In this document: positions 26,601 through 39,239 of the stretch, one piece after another
Layout: every line of letters begins with the position of its first letter
Position numbering within the stretch: position 1 is the first letter of the stretch
Assembly: GCA_963920665.1 (NCBI GenBank)
Contig: OY987273.1
Location: 11,782,501 to 11,846,500 of the forward strand
Direction of reading: 5' to 3'
DNA: 64,000 nt
From: Straminergon stramineum
Lineage: Eukaryota > Streptophyta > Bryopsida > Hypnales > Calliergonaceae
The notes under the pieces: generated by a model
Seen by the model: only the letters and a program-made list of their open reading frames with translations
Told to the model about the DNA's origin: nothing
Database searches by the model: none
Translations under genes and position numbers: made by a program

Positions 26601-27060
26601 TATTCCTTCTAATCATGAATTATTTTTAAAATTTGATTTTACAAGTAAAAACTAACAAGTAGAGATTTAATTTAGAGCTTCCTCAATTATTTTTTGTAAT
26701 TCTCAATGACTCATTCTATTTAAGTCGTATTTGTCACATTGATTTAAAAATTCAAAATAAAGGATGGAGAATTAAGTAAAAATTCAAACTCTTCATTATT
26801 GATATTCTCTAAAAGTCTTCCTAATTATGATTTATTTTCCATGTTGATTTTATCAATAAAAATTAAAGATTTAAATAAAGACTTTACCTTCTATGTTTTG
26901 CAATTCTCAAAACTTCTTTGTAATCATGTATTATTTTTTACTTTCATATTTAAATAAATAAATAAAAGACAAAAATTTAATAGGTACTAGCTTCCCTTTA
27001 TATTATTTGCAATTTGCAAAGATTCATTCAAAATGAATCAAGTTCATACTTGATTTTTGC
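23690..27060 (-). repeat. AT-rich satellite, right arm, inverted
   Basis: The same satellite as 18440-20950 but in reverse complement: TTTTTGCAATTCTCAAAGAA, then TCATCCTACTCATGTATTAT, then TTTGTCACATTGATTTAAAA, then AATAAAGGGTGGAGATTTAA, then GTAAGAACTTCC. Roughly 32 degenerate units of about 100-110 bp. Confidence 0.75.
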
Positions 27061-27159
27061 AATTTTTGCCTTTTCGAAGGAGATTGAATTTGAAGAGGAT
27101 CAAATATGAAACAATTGGATTTGAAAGAGATTGTATTTTTTTTCTTCCTACAATTGTCC

Positions 27160-27430
27160 CTTCATCCACCTACAGTTGTGCACTTCCAAGTCACCCCTTC
27201 ACAAAATTATGATTTTCCCACCGGAATTATGATTTTCCCACTTGAAGTCACCCTTTTGCTACCCAAAGTCGCCCTTTCTTCACCTGCAATCACCCTTTTT
27301 AGACCTATATGTGCCCCAAGTACCCGCATGAGCCCTTTTCTCTCCTACATGTGCCCCTATTTGTAGTCGCCTTATTTCCACCCAAAGTCACCCCTACCAG
27401 TAGTTGCCCTTTTTCCACCCACATGCGCCC
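27160..27430 (-). repeat. G-rich minisatellite, right arm, inverted
   Basis: C-rich words (AGTCGCCCTTTCTTCACCTG, CCCAAAGTCACCCCT) are the complement of the left-arm G-rich unit. It closes the symmetrical block. Confidence 0.65.
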
Positions 27431-27544
27431 ATGTTGACATAGACCTGACTTTCCACATCACTCTTCAAAGGTAGCCACATAGGACGAATTTTTTTACCGA
27501 GAGGTAAAAAAATTCAAAATCCTAATTCCTTATTCATCAAATTT

Positions 27545-27640
27545 GTCTCGTATATGTGACACTTGTCTTATACAACATGCGATACCAGACAAACAACTCA
27601 ACATCCAAACCCCAAAACACATTCAATAGAACAATCCTGA
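27545..27640. mobile_element. Remnant of the Mutator-type MITE
   Basis: Aligns with 22915-23005 of the MITE, including CGACACTCGTCTTGTACGAC-like and CAACTCGACACCCAACCCCA-like blocks, and ends AATAGAACAATCC where the MITE ends ACAGAACAACTAT. The left half was not found, so it is truncated. Confidence 0.55.
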
Positions 27641-27649
27641 CACCTAGCC

Positions 27650-29330
27650 ATGAGAGTGAGAGTGGCTTCTTTTATTTTGAATTTTAACACAATGCACTTG
27701 GCAGCTATTCGTCAAATTGAAAGTTAAATTGTTCTTCTAGACTCACTAAATATGTTCAAATTAGTTGCTCTTACAATTTGTAAATAGTCCTCATAGTATC
27801 GGCCTAGTTTTGGAATGGTGAAGATGGTGTTGATTGATCCTTGTGCTGATTGATCATTCTACTTCGCTTTCTATTGATCGATATTTCTTTTCATTGATCC
27901 TTTGCTCATAGAAACTTAGGCCCCTTGAAACGTGAGTTGATTGAAGCTTGTGCTATCGAAAGCATGTCTTCATTGGAACCTTTTGATAAATCTGGAATTA
28001 AGTTCATCTTCTCGGTGATTGGTGTTCGTAGCAGCATGCAAGGACAGTTCTTTAGTCTCTAGCGAGAACGTGTAGACTAACATGAGTGTATAGTTGTAGG
28101 ACAATTTTATGTGAGGTTGATTATGAATAAGCCAAATTTTTGTTGGACTTCCCTATTCACATGCACAACTTGGGGGGCTAGTTGGTTCGCTCGTGTAAAG
28201 CATTGAATTCAACTATTCTCTAGAAAGATGCAACAGGACCCCCTTGAATTAGTTCACACTTGAATCTCTCATAGGTGATCGTTACTTATATTCTCCCTTC
28301 ACGTGAGTTTTGTGAATTCAACATCAGTTGAGAGAATGAATTTTGAGGTTCCAATTTAAAAAAATCCAGAGACCTTTTTGTTTCCACAGCAATGAAATTT
28401 CCATCTTAGTGAATTTCCACCTAAATGAGGCCTCCTCTCATAGTTGAAAGACTGTTTGGAAATGCTGCTAGATAGTTAGATGGATTTTGATTTATGGGGA
28501 TTGAGTTGTTTTTTAAAAGGAGTTGAAGTTCTCAATTTTGTGACTAGATTTAATGAGTCTCAGTTCTACCTTCAAATCAATGTTTAAGAATTTCATTTTC
28601 GTAAGATGTCATGAAAAAGTTAACTAGAATGTTTGTATAGAGAGATAGAATCCAAAACGCTTCTTGATCACAGAGATAGAATCCAACAAGTTTATACACG
28701 AGCAAAATCTAGTAAGTTTATATAGAGATTGATTTGTGTTCCAACTTAAATTTTGGCCATACTTTTGGGCTTTTTTTCAAATAATATTGAATTGCTTATT
28801 TCTTGATTTGATAGGACCCAACTTTGTGGATTTAGAGTTTCTTTTTTATATACTTGGACATTAAGAGATTCCATAGGTTTAACAATTTAAAAAAATACAA
28901 AATACAAATCGGAAATCCTGTGGAGAATAAAGTAGACGAAAGTATTTGTGTAGTCCCAAATGTTGGAGGTCAAATTGATACCCGACATTGGACCGTCGGA
29001 TCCAATGGTTAAGTGTCTTGCATCTACTGGACCCCTAAGATTTGGGATTTTGTTATTTTTATGATTAAATCTTGACCATCCAATCATATAATTTTTAATC
29101 TTTTTTGCTATTTGATATAACATGATATATCAATGTTTTGAAATTGTACATTTCAAGATGTTTTCAATTAGTACAATCATATTTGTTTTGGAAAACTGTG
29201 AATATAAGAAGCCTAACTTGATCATGTTTGATTGTTCAAAAGATGGTCAATTTCGGCAACTTAGCCTCTTTGTTCTTGTTCAATAGGAATCATGTAATTG
29301 ACATATTGTTTTTGTATTATGTATTGATTG
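27650..29330. other. No recognisable feature
   Basis: Mixed-composition DNA without a supported gene. It may be intron or upstream DNA of the copy 4 gene. Confidence 0.2.
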
Positions 29331-29336
29331 AAAAAC

Positions 29337-29688
29337 AAGGAAGACGTAGAGGGAGCACATCAACACCCATTGTTCAACCTCAAAATGTCCCAGTTGTTCA
29401 TGAAGCAGGGCCATCCCAAACTTTAACACTAGCAAACCAAGTTCTAGAGGTTTATAGTGATTCAAGAGATGAGGAAGGCAAAGGGGAACCATGGTAAGTT
29501 TCAATGACATCATGGATGTTGTTGACCATGTTGTAGATGCTTTTGAGGTCTCATGTATGAGTCGGGCGAGCGACCCTAAGGTACGTAAACGCTGTCAGCA
29601 TTTTGCTAGAATATTAGAGTTGGCTAGATGCAGGACGATAGTAATGTCTCCAGAGAGTTCTGATGCGGAGTACAACTCTAAGAGTTAA
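29337..29688 (+). CDS. Possible 5' exon(s) of the copy 4 gene, unknown protein
   Basis: A coding-like segment starts after an AG at about 29336 (basic GRRRGSTSTP, then a Pro/Gln-rich and acidic stretch) and reaches a GTAAGT donor after the ATG at about 29491. A second frame (29491-29688) encodes a 65-residue stretch with a Cys-rich helix. No domain is recognised. It lies on the same strand as copy 4 and is separated from it by the minus-strand retroelement-like block, so it may be its 5' part. Confidence 0.3.
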
Positions 29689-29689
29689 G

Positions 29690-32600
29690 GTTCTATTACT
29701 ATTGAAGGTCCAATGTAGGAGGACACATATCAGTGTCAATGTAGCTCCATTCAGGGTAAACAAGTGTCGTAGCACAGGAAAGTGAGGTTGCTTCTCTAGG
29801 ACCGGAAATGATCCTAAAGTGACCTATTTATCGTTCCCATAGAGATTTAGTTGGCGGAATACTTAATGTCCAGAAAAGAGGAAATTGGTTACCACAGCAA
29901 AACAAACCCAAGGAAACCACTCAAATTTGGCTAAAGATCCAAACTTAACTACTCTATTCTATCCCAATCCTAATTCTTCACTTTCTCCCATCTTCACACT
30001 ACCTACAATCTACTTACAGTCAAATCCAGAATTGGAAGTTGGATAGCTAATTCGACTTTCTTATATTCTAGTTTCCTAATAATCGTAACCGGAATTGAGT
30101 TTTACCTTTGAATCAAGCCAAATCTATGTATTGGGATTTAGGCAGGGAGCTTAAGACCTACCCTCTAAGTTTTAAAGTGACAAGAGTTTCACTATAAAAT
30201 AAAAAGAAAGAAACATCACCAAAATCTACTTCCAACCAAACTTTCCTTCACAATTGAACCGGATAGCAATTAGGATCAACAATGACGCAAGGAACCTTTA
30301 GTTGAAATACTAGCTCATACTACAACGATGGCCTATGGATTTAATCTAGATCCCTAAGAGAAACCAGGATGGATGAATTAGGAAGTTGTCACCTTCCCTT
30401 CGTGATTCCGATTAACGTTGAATCTATCGACTAGGAAATAAAAGCTACCCTAGAACAGTCAACGGTTGTACTTTAGACATAACTGGGACTAATGGAAAAT
30501 ACAAACCAATCACACTTGAGATCAGGAAAACACCCTCATACGCAGTTTCACTTCAAAAGTCCAAGAATCTAGATACTTCCAATATCTGGGCACACTCCCT
30601 CCTTACCTATTTCTGCAATTTCTATAGAACATACATCAATGGGATCAACAATCGAAGTACATGCCACCACCTCAAACGTGAATCAAAAAATGATGACTTG
30701 AATTGCATAATGCTAGGATGACAAAGTTTGGAAATGCATACTAACTAACTGAAATCTAATACCTAAATAGTTTACAACCTAAGGGAATCTATAGCCCCAA
30801 GGGAAATCAAAACCAACTATAGGGGAATGACACCTGTCATTGGCCTTATCCTATCCTGGGTTGACTTCCACTGAAGTCCAAAACTACTCGTAAAAAGTGG
30901 ATCTCACATTCGAAAAATTTAAATCTAGGGAATTCAAAATTCCCTTCTCACCTAAAAGCTACTAGGGAAGTACTTCCCACCAAAAACTTAGGTTTTCAGC
31001 CACCACAGCCTATCTACTTTACCCTAATTCTACTTTCTTGGCCGCTTCCCTGGAGTTGTGCTGAATGTAGGGAAGCTCTTCCTTGCCGGTTGTTTTTAGG
31101 CAGAATTGGAAATTGCTTTGCGTTTCTTGGCTTGGGAGGACTGAGCCTTAGATTTGGCCCTTACCTTTCTTGGAGCTTCTAGCTCCTAATCCGGGTCGGA
31201 GTAAGGTTCGGACTATTTTTTGGACCCATAATTGGATCCCTCCTCTTCTTCTTCGTCTTCGTCCTCTTCTTCTTCTAATTCTAACAAAATTGGCTTCTTT
31301 GTTAATTGGGACCTTGGCGTCTTCATCTTTGTCTAACTTGGAGTAGGGTAGGCCGTTGAAACCTTGCTTGTCAAAGTTCCTTGGTCTGCCTCTGTTGTTT
31401 TTGCCTTCCCCTGCGTTACTTATCTGGGTGTAGACGCACGCCCAGTTTCGGTTTCTGGTGTAGTAGTATCCTTGGCTGGGGTGATGATCACCACATCTTC
31501 TAATGACTTTGTGTATCTCTTCCTAATCATTGGAGATGACTGCTTCACTTCTGGTTGTGGTGGCTTAGATGGAGTGGCCTCCTTAGCGGTGGCTAATTCC
31601 GGTTTTGATTCCAATCGGGGAGGCTTAGCGATTTCCCCCATAGCTTCTCTCATCTTCACCAACAATTCCTCGATGCCCTCATTGAAGGAAACTAGGACGC
31701 TAATTACCTTGCTTCCCAATTTGACATCACCCTCCAACACTCTCTCATCAAGGAGTTAGGATTTATTCAAGATCTTTGTCGAAAGGGTGATGAATTCCTT
31801 GATCTGGTCAAGGGTCTTTTGGACCCAAAGTGAGACCTTCCTCTCTCTCTCTCACTCTCTTCCTGTTGTCCTCTCAACTTCCCCTTCAGGTCTAATAGCT
31901 CATCCATTAATTCCTGAATCCTCTCTTTCCCGGCATTCTTCTCCACATCCCAGATCAAATTCTGGACTTGATCTACACACTCAGTTACGGGTACATTCCC
32001 CAACAACTCGCAGACCTCTTTCAAGGTACTACTCTCCGATTTATGTCCCTCCCTCATTAGTATGAGATTACGAATGATTTCTCCTAGAGGATCATTCTTC
32101 TAGACCGGGTCTTGCTCTTCTACCCTCTCTATCTGGGCTTTTCCTTTTCCTTTATCTTCCGGTTCTTTCTTAACTGCAGATCTGGAAGGCTCACCTCTCT
32201 TCCCACTCTCCTCCTACTCACTCTCTGAATCTAATCTCATTCCATGAGTGAGTTTCACTTCTTGAACTTTATATTCTAACCTCTCAGGAGTTCTCAAGTA
32301 GTCATGGGCATGGTACAAGTGGAAAAGTAAGGGAGAGAGATCGGAAGGCTTAGTTTTGCCCACTGCCTTACACAACTTTGCTACGTGATCCTTTAGCACT
32401 AATCCCAAATCCACCTTTCGGTCTCCTGACAAAGCACCGAAAGTTGTATTGGCTAAAGTGATCGTCATCCTGGTTCTTCTATTTAGACTGAAGATAGGAA
32501 CCAAGAACTCCATCACCCTTCTCTCTCTTGCGTTCCTACACTCACTCACCATGTAACCATCTTTAGCATGAGGAATGTTGAGAAATTTCCCGTGGTGAAC

Positions 32601-33560
32601 TTGCCTACCCAGGAAGCTAACCCTTCTCCATTCTTGGGAAGCCAATACACCTCCCTCCAAATCAATGCCATCCACTTGTCCAAAAACACTTGTAAGGTCT
32701 TCTTCCACTCGTTCGACGGCGGTTGTAGCACTCCGCTCACCATCCCTTCGTCTCTGAAGCTCCAGGGTTGATCTATTAGTTCGAAGTAGCCCATTTAGCT
32801 CAGATCCTCCAGCAACTCCGCCTTCTCCTTTGAATCTTCCGGAATAACCAGACTGATGTGCTTCAATGTTACCCTAGGAACAGCGAGTGCTTCTTCTCCC
32901 TCACTTCCCGACATGGTTACCTTAATCTCCGTGCTTCCTCTAAAAACTGCTACCTTTCTCAAAGTTAGATTGCTTGACAACCCCACTCGGAACAACGATA
33001 AAAACTGGAAACATACACTTAGCAAGATGAATCACTAAACACAACACTTCCAAACTTACAACTTGTTACGAAAATTGGAAGAAGATTTTAAAAGACTTAA
33101 ATACCGTGATAGAGAATTCTATCACCCAGATTCTACTTCTCGTTTCCTACTGTTGGAGCTTGACGCTTCCAGACATTGGACCATTAAATTGATTGTTGGC
33201 GGCTTGCTATGAAATCCTTCAGAGCGTGACATCGCCTCGTACTATCGAGAAGTGACTGTTAACTTCCAGTTTTTGATTTCGATTGTATACTATCTATCTA
33301 AATATTGACTAAATCCAATTCCATTTCCGAATATTGAAGTTCCGGTTCTAGATTTCAAAAGCGACCATTAACTCCATTATGTAGTTAAGGTTTTTTGTTT
33401 ATCCAATTCCGATTTTATCTCCTATTCCTTTCATTTCTAATAGTAAAAACCAAAAAAATTTAGCTCGATGAACCCACTATGTCATCAAATCTTTCTAAAA
33501 ACTTTTAAGGCTAGATTTAGGGCTCCCACAACAAGAAGTCATCATCATACATTTGAGTTT
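29690..33560 (-). mobile_element. Retroelement-like insertion without polymerase genes
   Basis: A block of distinct, less AT-rich composition carrying one decayed minus-strand coding region (31040-33025) followed by about 1.3 kb of non-coding DNA to 29700. No reverse transcriptase, integrase or clear LTR pair was found, as expected for a large non-autonomous retroelement. The ends are approximate and no target duplication was identified. It sits between plus-strand coding fragments of the copy 4 gene. Confidence 0.4.
31040..33025 (-). pseudogene. Gag-like or unknown protein of the insertion, broken
   Basis: The reading frame starts at 33025 (acidic MSGSEGEE...), has a TAA near 32795, shifts frame near 32650 and continues 32708-32214 as a 164-residue open stretch with a W/Y-rich segment and a basic RNARERRVMEF motif. 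Then come a Lys/Glu-rich coiled coil (32057-31767), a Pro/Lys-rich part (31740-31420), a long Asp/Glu run (about 31285-31230) and a basic tail. The order (globular, coiled coil, acidic, basic) suits a gag-like nucleic-acid-binding protein, but no zinc knuckle is present and I do not recognise the family. The acidic-then-basic end resembles 1-705. Confidence 0.4.
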
Positions 33561-33827
33561 TGACTCAAAGGAGGATGTAGACATAGATTGATTCTACTCA
33601 ATTGGAATCATTTTGTAGACATGTTGATTTAGTCCCTTGCATGTCTAGTAGTGCATGTACTTATTGCACTTATCTTTATATCATTAATGGTTTAATCCTA
33701 TGATGTTATTGCATTTGTTTTTTGCAAGTATAGTATATAAATTGTGAATGTGTATTGTTCATTTGAAATTTGATTCCACTATTCAAAGTTTGTGAATATT
33801 GATAATTTTTCATTTTTCCTCAAATAG

Positions 33828-36800
33828 ATGGATGTATCCCCAACAATGTTGTCCTAAGATGAGACCATACTAGAGACTCAATACAATGATGACACCCCTC
33901 AACCAAACATTGAAGGTGAAGATGAAGGGGAGTTCGTGGAAGAGGAGGTGGCGGCAAACGTCATAGGTTACTTTCGTGGATGAATCACATCACAAGGAAA
34001 CACTCGAAGGATTGGAATTGGCATTGTGCTATGGAATCTATTGTTTTAGATACAAAAGGAAAAACAGAATTGATCATGCATGTTATGCATGACATAAACA
34101 AGTGAGTTATTTATCTGTGCTTTGTGAACTTGACATTTAGTTTGACTTTCAATTTATTTTGTGCATGATGTTTTTGACCATTTTGGGGTGAAACACTAAC
34201 AAATGTATTTTCTACAAATTACAAGTCGACAGAGGATTTTCATGTGAAGACCAACCTAGTCCATACTTTATACTGGATTAAAAAATATTGACTTCTTCCA
34301 ATCGAGCGCTTCAATGAGATGTTGAGGTCGTTAGAGCTGAAACAGTGTGGGGCTCAAAAAACTAGGAAGACTTGGTATTCTATGCCACTGGAGGTCTTCA
34401 TGACTTTTGTTTTCTTGGTGAGAAATGTTTTGATTAAGTTTACTCTTGTTTATTGTGGCTTCTCTTCAAATATGGTCGTTCTAATGTATTTTGACATTAA
34501 TTAGAATATGCTTCTTGTATTGAATTACTACTTTTATTTCTCTAATTATTTGAATTTTCTATTCTCATTGGATTTGTGTTGCAAGAGATAGCTCAAGTAA
34601 TGGATGCTACACTTCGAAAGTACAATGAAATGATGCTAGAGCAAGAAAAAAGAGTTGAGGGACTTGCGCATGCCATGAGAGTGGGAGCAAAGGAAAAGAT
34701 AGGCAAATTGAATGTGAAGATGATGAAGTTGGTCACAATAGCCAATTCTACTCATAAGTCGGAATTTTTAGAATAGGTAAGTTTCATGCACACATTCTCA
34801 ATGCATGTCAATAGTCTCAGATGGAGTTCAAATTGTCATTTACATTGTGGATATTGTGGGGTAGGTAGAGAAACACTAGAGTGCAAATGAGGTTCTTGAG
34901 ATGACTCTCGAAAAACTCCAAATGGTAGCCACTTCCAACACCATTCCTTTTCACAAGACCAAGTTCCTAAAATGGTGGAACTCCTTGATGCCTTCATATG
35001 ATGCTAAACGGTTTCCGCCAAGGCCTGTATCCGAGACATTGTTGGGTCCTTTCTTGAATAGATGCGTTTGGTATGTCGGAGTAAGTGTTTGATTTGTAAT
35101 CATTTCAATTTTGAGATCCTAAGAGTTTTCAATTAATGAATTTGTGAATTTTGAAAGTTCTTACAAAGTAATATGTATTTCTTGAATACTAACTAATTCA
35201 CAATTTTTACAGATTGAAGATGTGGCTATAGAATACTTTGAGAACGTGGTGAGGCAAGACAATATCAACATCAACATGAATGTTCCACTGCAACCCGATA
35301 CTTTGTCGGAATATATAGAAGGTTGGAGGAAGAAGGTCTCGGATCAAAGCTTTATGGCTCACTTGAGAGGAACAAACTACTTCAAAAAAAATAATAATTT
35401 CAAGACTTATGAGGGGTCAAAACAAGCTGTGCAAAGGGTGTTTTTTTGGTTTGCCTCTATTAATTTCTAATAATTTGAATCATAATATCTTTGCACTTCA
35501 AATTCTGTTATGTCTTAGTTTTGTAGGAAATAAGAGTATGAAAAAAATAGAAATGAAGGGAAGGATTGAAAATGGGGGGTATCCAAAGGTACCTCCCAAA
35601 CCATTGTTAGATCATCAATGATTTGGAAGGTACCTTAGAGACCCCCAATTTTTGTTTACTCTAAAAACTACAATGTAATATTTCTACATTAGTTCTTTTT
35701 AAATTCAAATTCTTTCTTTTATATAGGACTTCATGAGGTTGAAATAACATTTTTGCCTTCCTTGATTTTTTGCTATTGATCTTCAATGTTGTGTTCTATT
35801 TTTTTGCAAATACTTCAAGCATGAGCTTGAGGCAAAAGGGGCAATTGAAAAGGACTTGCCTCCATTCATCTCGAATTTTCTTGATTGTAGTTTAGTTGAT
35901 TGTATGTACACAACAAATCAACTCCAAACATTCACCACAGCTCACCTCAGTGGTGATGGATGGTACATTGATTGCCCCATCTCATACATGCATCTATCGG
36001 AGGTTGAACTTCAGAACTCTTTGGAGGGAATGGAAACTATTGATATGGATGTGGATGAGTTTACAAGGAGGGAAATCAATGACAGTAGGAAAGCAATTGA
36101 AATTCAAGTTGCTTTGGAAAACAAAGATAAGAAGGAGGTAGAGCATGTAGCCAAGTAAGCACAAAAGGAGAAGAAAAAGGAGAGGAAGAAAGAAGAGAAG
36201 GCCAAGGCAAAAGGGAAGAAAAAGGAAGATGGAGAAGGCGTTGTTCTTGCATTATCGACAATAGATCAAGGATGGAAGTTGGAGTACACAGTGGAATGAA
36301 GAGGAAGGCTATACTATTGGAGTTCATTGAAGAGATGGTTACCCAAGGCACATAGGTGATTGCCATAGGTGACGATGATGATGTGACATTGGAGGAGTTA
36401 GTGTTCAACGTCTCCATTGAAGACGTTGTTGATAATGAAAACAAAGAGGGACCAAATTGCTACAGGAAGGTCGTGGACTTTCTCAAAATGGTAAATGAAT
36501 TGTATTATTCTATATTATGAACTTTCTCTATATTAGTATATTATCACACCTTGTCTATTGTGAGTGCTCATGAGTTTGAATTGTTATTGCACATGGGGGT
36601 AGGAAAGGCCAGGTTGTACAATGGGGTGGTTAATCAATGGCTGGGCTTTGACCTTATGCTTTTCGACCGCCAAGAGAACTTGCTAATTTTGGGTGTGTCA
36701 TTTCCATAAAATCATGTGCTTTATTGAAACTTAGATCCAGAGTACAACATGATTTATCAAACCTTTTTCTTTGTAGAGAAGCATTTGCAAGACCACAATT

Positions 36801-37644
36801 CCATTGTGGTATTCCATTTGTCGAGCATAAATGCCAAAAGCACCATTGCTGGACTATGTCAGGAGTACCCTAACATGGTGAAAAAGAAAGAGCGGATGGG
36901 CATGAATCGAGAGCACTTGATGTTAGCCATTGACAACAATAACACGGTATGATTTCATTCACTCTTGATAAATTTTGTTTGCATTTCTAATCTAGTAATT
37001 TTTCTCAACTTATATTTTATATATGTGTTGTTTTATACTTGCAAATTTTGAATTTCGGCATCACCCTCTTGGTAAAAGACCTCGGTGCAAAAAGGAAGTC
37101 CAACTTCTTTTTTCAAGGGTCAACAACAATGTTGAAGGCCAAAGTTGACCTCAAGCATGATGACTTGTTGATCAACTACACCACTGAGGACTCGATGTTG
37201 ATTAATGACATGGATTGAATGCCATGGCATGGGGCTCGAGAGAAGGATGCATGCTTCATCCAATTTATAATTGAAGGGACTACTGAGGAGGGAGATGTAG
37301 TCCTTGATTGCACAACATCTACAAGTGAGTTTTGATTGTCACAAGTGTGTTTCTAGTCTCTATGTCATATAGGAAATCATTGAGGTATTGATTTGTGGGT
37401 TTTTTCAGGTGCCTCCATTACAGCATGTCACGCAACAAGATGCCACATTCTGGCATTGGAGGTAGATCAAACAATTCTTTTAGCCATCCTTGAGCCCATG
37501 AAGAAGACCGCTCCTCCAAGCACAATAGTTGTTGTTAACGAAGCACTTGCAATTGTAGCATCACAAGATCTGAATGCCATGATCATAGTCCATGCAAGTT
37601 CCTTCATCGAGATAGACCTAGTAAGCAAGTTTCTACATTTTTGA
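33828..37644 (+). pseudogene. Copy 4: divergent multi-exon methyltransferase-fold gene
   Basis: Exon-like segments with GT-AG borders lie at about 33828-34103, 34219-34420, 34580-34775, 34865-35070, 35214-35440, 35820-36490, 36603-36945, 37060-37324 and 37409-37620. The last three form an N4/N6 DNA-methyltransferase-like fold. GFDLMLFDRQE sits where DPPY is expected, followed by a hydrophobic strand IVVFHLS. WHGAREKD then precedes motif I, GDVVLDCTTST (split by the intron 37325-37408) plus ASITACH, and an acidic strand ALEVDQ. It aligns with the ParB-methylase copies over this part, but no NGQHS motif is seen. The upstream exons encode helical, charged and Lys-rich (36160-36230) segments of unknown role. 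Stops occur, for example in the 34219 exon, before the 34776 donor, in the 34865 exon and at 36708 and 36726. The intron palindromes are absent. Confidence 0.5.
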
Positions 37645-38099
37645 ATTATTGGTGTGCACGGTACTTGTAATGCTTCATGAATCTAACTCTCAATCATTTT
37701 TGTTTGCAACAGTGAGGGATTGATGTTAGTCGATGTAGTCAAGAAGAAACGAAGACTCATCTTGAGTCCAGAAAAGTCCTTCGATCTTCTAGTGTATGCA
37801 AAGCAACTAGCGTTGGCATTTGTGGAATTTTGTACTTCAAAACCCAAATGCCATAAACCTTCATATGCTTGAAATGTCTTGCAATTCATAGATGGATCAG
37901 CGTCTGAGGAGAGAGAGACTTTAGATTTTTCTAATGATATGGATTCTACAACAAAGTCTACTACGACTTAGGTTGATGAGATTGATGTATCTTATGAGTC
38001 AATCCATTATGCTTTGATTTTCATTACGATTGGATTTGTGTGTTTCATGGCTACATGTTGTGTAATTCATTTTCCTTGACTATCGTGCATTCTTGGTTT

Positions 38100-38580
38100 T
38101 TTCTTGTTGAAAGTCCTTTCGGATAAAAGTAGGGAGTGAAAGAAAAAATCATTCCAATACGGGAACACATAAGTCTTCTTCAGAGAAATATCGTTTGAGA
38201 AAAAAACAGCCTAAACCAATCATAGTCTCTTACCAAAAAATAGATGGTAAAAAACCCTAAATCCATACATGGATAACCCTATCCTAAAATATCACCCAAA
38301 CCAAATGGGTGTGAGGAAGAACAAAACATTCACAACACGACAATCTTGAAGGATAAAAATAGGGAGTGAAAAAAATTATAACTACGAAAGTCTTTTTGGA
38401 AAAATGTGGTGTGTGAAAAATTATGAACATGACAATAACCCAAGAGTCTTGATAAAAAAATAGGTTGTGAAAAAAACATTACAACAACATACTCTTGAAG
38501 GAAAAAATAGTGTGTGGCCAAAAAATTAGAATATGCAATGGGGTGAAAAAAAATTAGAAAAAGCAAAAAGAATAGTATAA
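38100..38580. repeat. Degenerate tandem repeat, about 50-60 bp unit
   Basis: The word order CTTGAAGGATAAAAATAG, GGAGTGAAAAAAATT recurs near 38110, 38337, 38385, 38450 and 38490. There is no coding content. Confidence 0.5.
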
Positions 38581-39014
38581 GTAAACAAAGTGTCTTACTA
38601 GAACTAAAACGCTATGAGCAAGTGACAGATAGGTGCATATAAAAAATACCCTAAACCAAATGCAAATGTCAAAGCATGTTTTTTTCCTTAAATTCACAAG
38701 TCACTTACAAATTGAAAAAACAAGTAATTAACTATTCAGGAACTCAATATTCTATGCATTCACGGTCATAGGTATATCCATGGTCATAGGTACCTCATTG
38801 GTTTTTTCCACTTCTTTTTTTCTTGCTTACAAGCTCATGTTCATAGGCTTGCACACTCGTAACCTTGGTGAGTTCGGGAGGCAATCCAAGTTGAACCATT
38901 TTATCATGTACCGATGATGATAAGGGTGAGACATTGTCTTCAATGTTTGTTAAACATCGTGGCCATCCACCATGACATTCCATGAAATCATCAATCCAAA
39001 CATCGTAGTCTTTG

Positions 39015-39236
39015 AATCACTATAAGAAACCTATGTTATTGGTGATGTGCCTCAATTTTTTGGAGCGGATTTCTTTTATGCCCAATGCAACAAGCCCATG
39101 TTTTTATATCAAGAAAAATATCAAAGTGATGTTTTTCTTGACATAAAAACCTGGGCTTGTTGCATCGGGCATCAAAAAAAATTTGTTCCAAAAAATCAAG
39201 CCATGTCACCAAAAACATAGGTTTCTTATAGTAAAT
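39015..39236. mobile_element. CACTA-type MITE forming a long hairpin
   Basis: The element is 39018-39233 (216 bp). The left end CACTATAAGAAACCTATGTT pairs with the right end AACATAGGTTTCTTATAG, and pairing continues inward through GCCCAATGCAACAAGCCC with GGGCTTGTTGCATCGGGC almost to the centre. AAT duplications flank it (39015-39017 and 39234-39236). CACTAnAAGAAA is the usual start of plant CACTA/EnSpm elements, and the final TAGTG has mutated to TAGTA. It has no genes. Confidence 0.85.
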
Positions 39237-39239
39237 GCA

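Noticed and set aside
36735..36746. DPEY in copy 4 as an intact DPPY catalytic motif
   Set aside because: Alignment with copies 2 and 3 places motif IV earlier, at GFDLMLFDRQE. DPEY falls where copy 3 has NPTMPY, so it is probably coincidental. The 42-nt gap before it is also too short for a normal plant intron.
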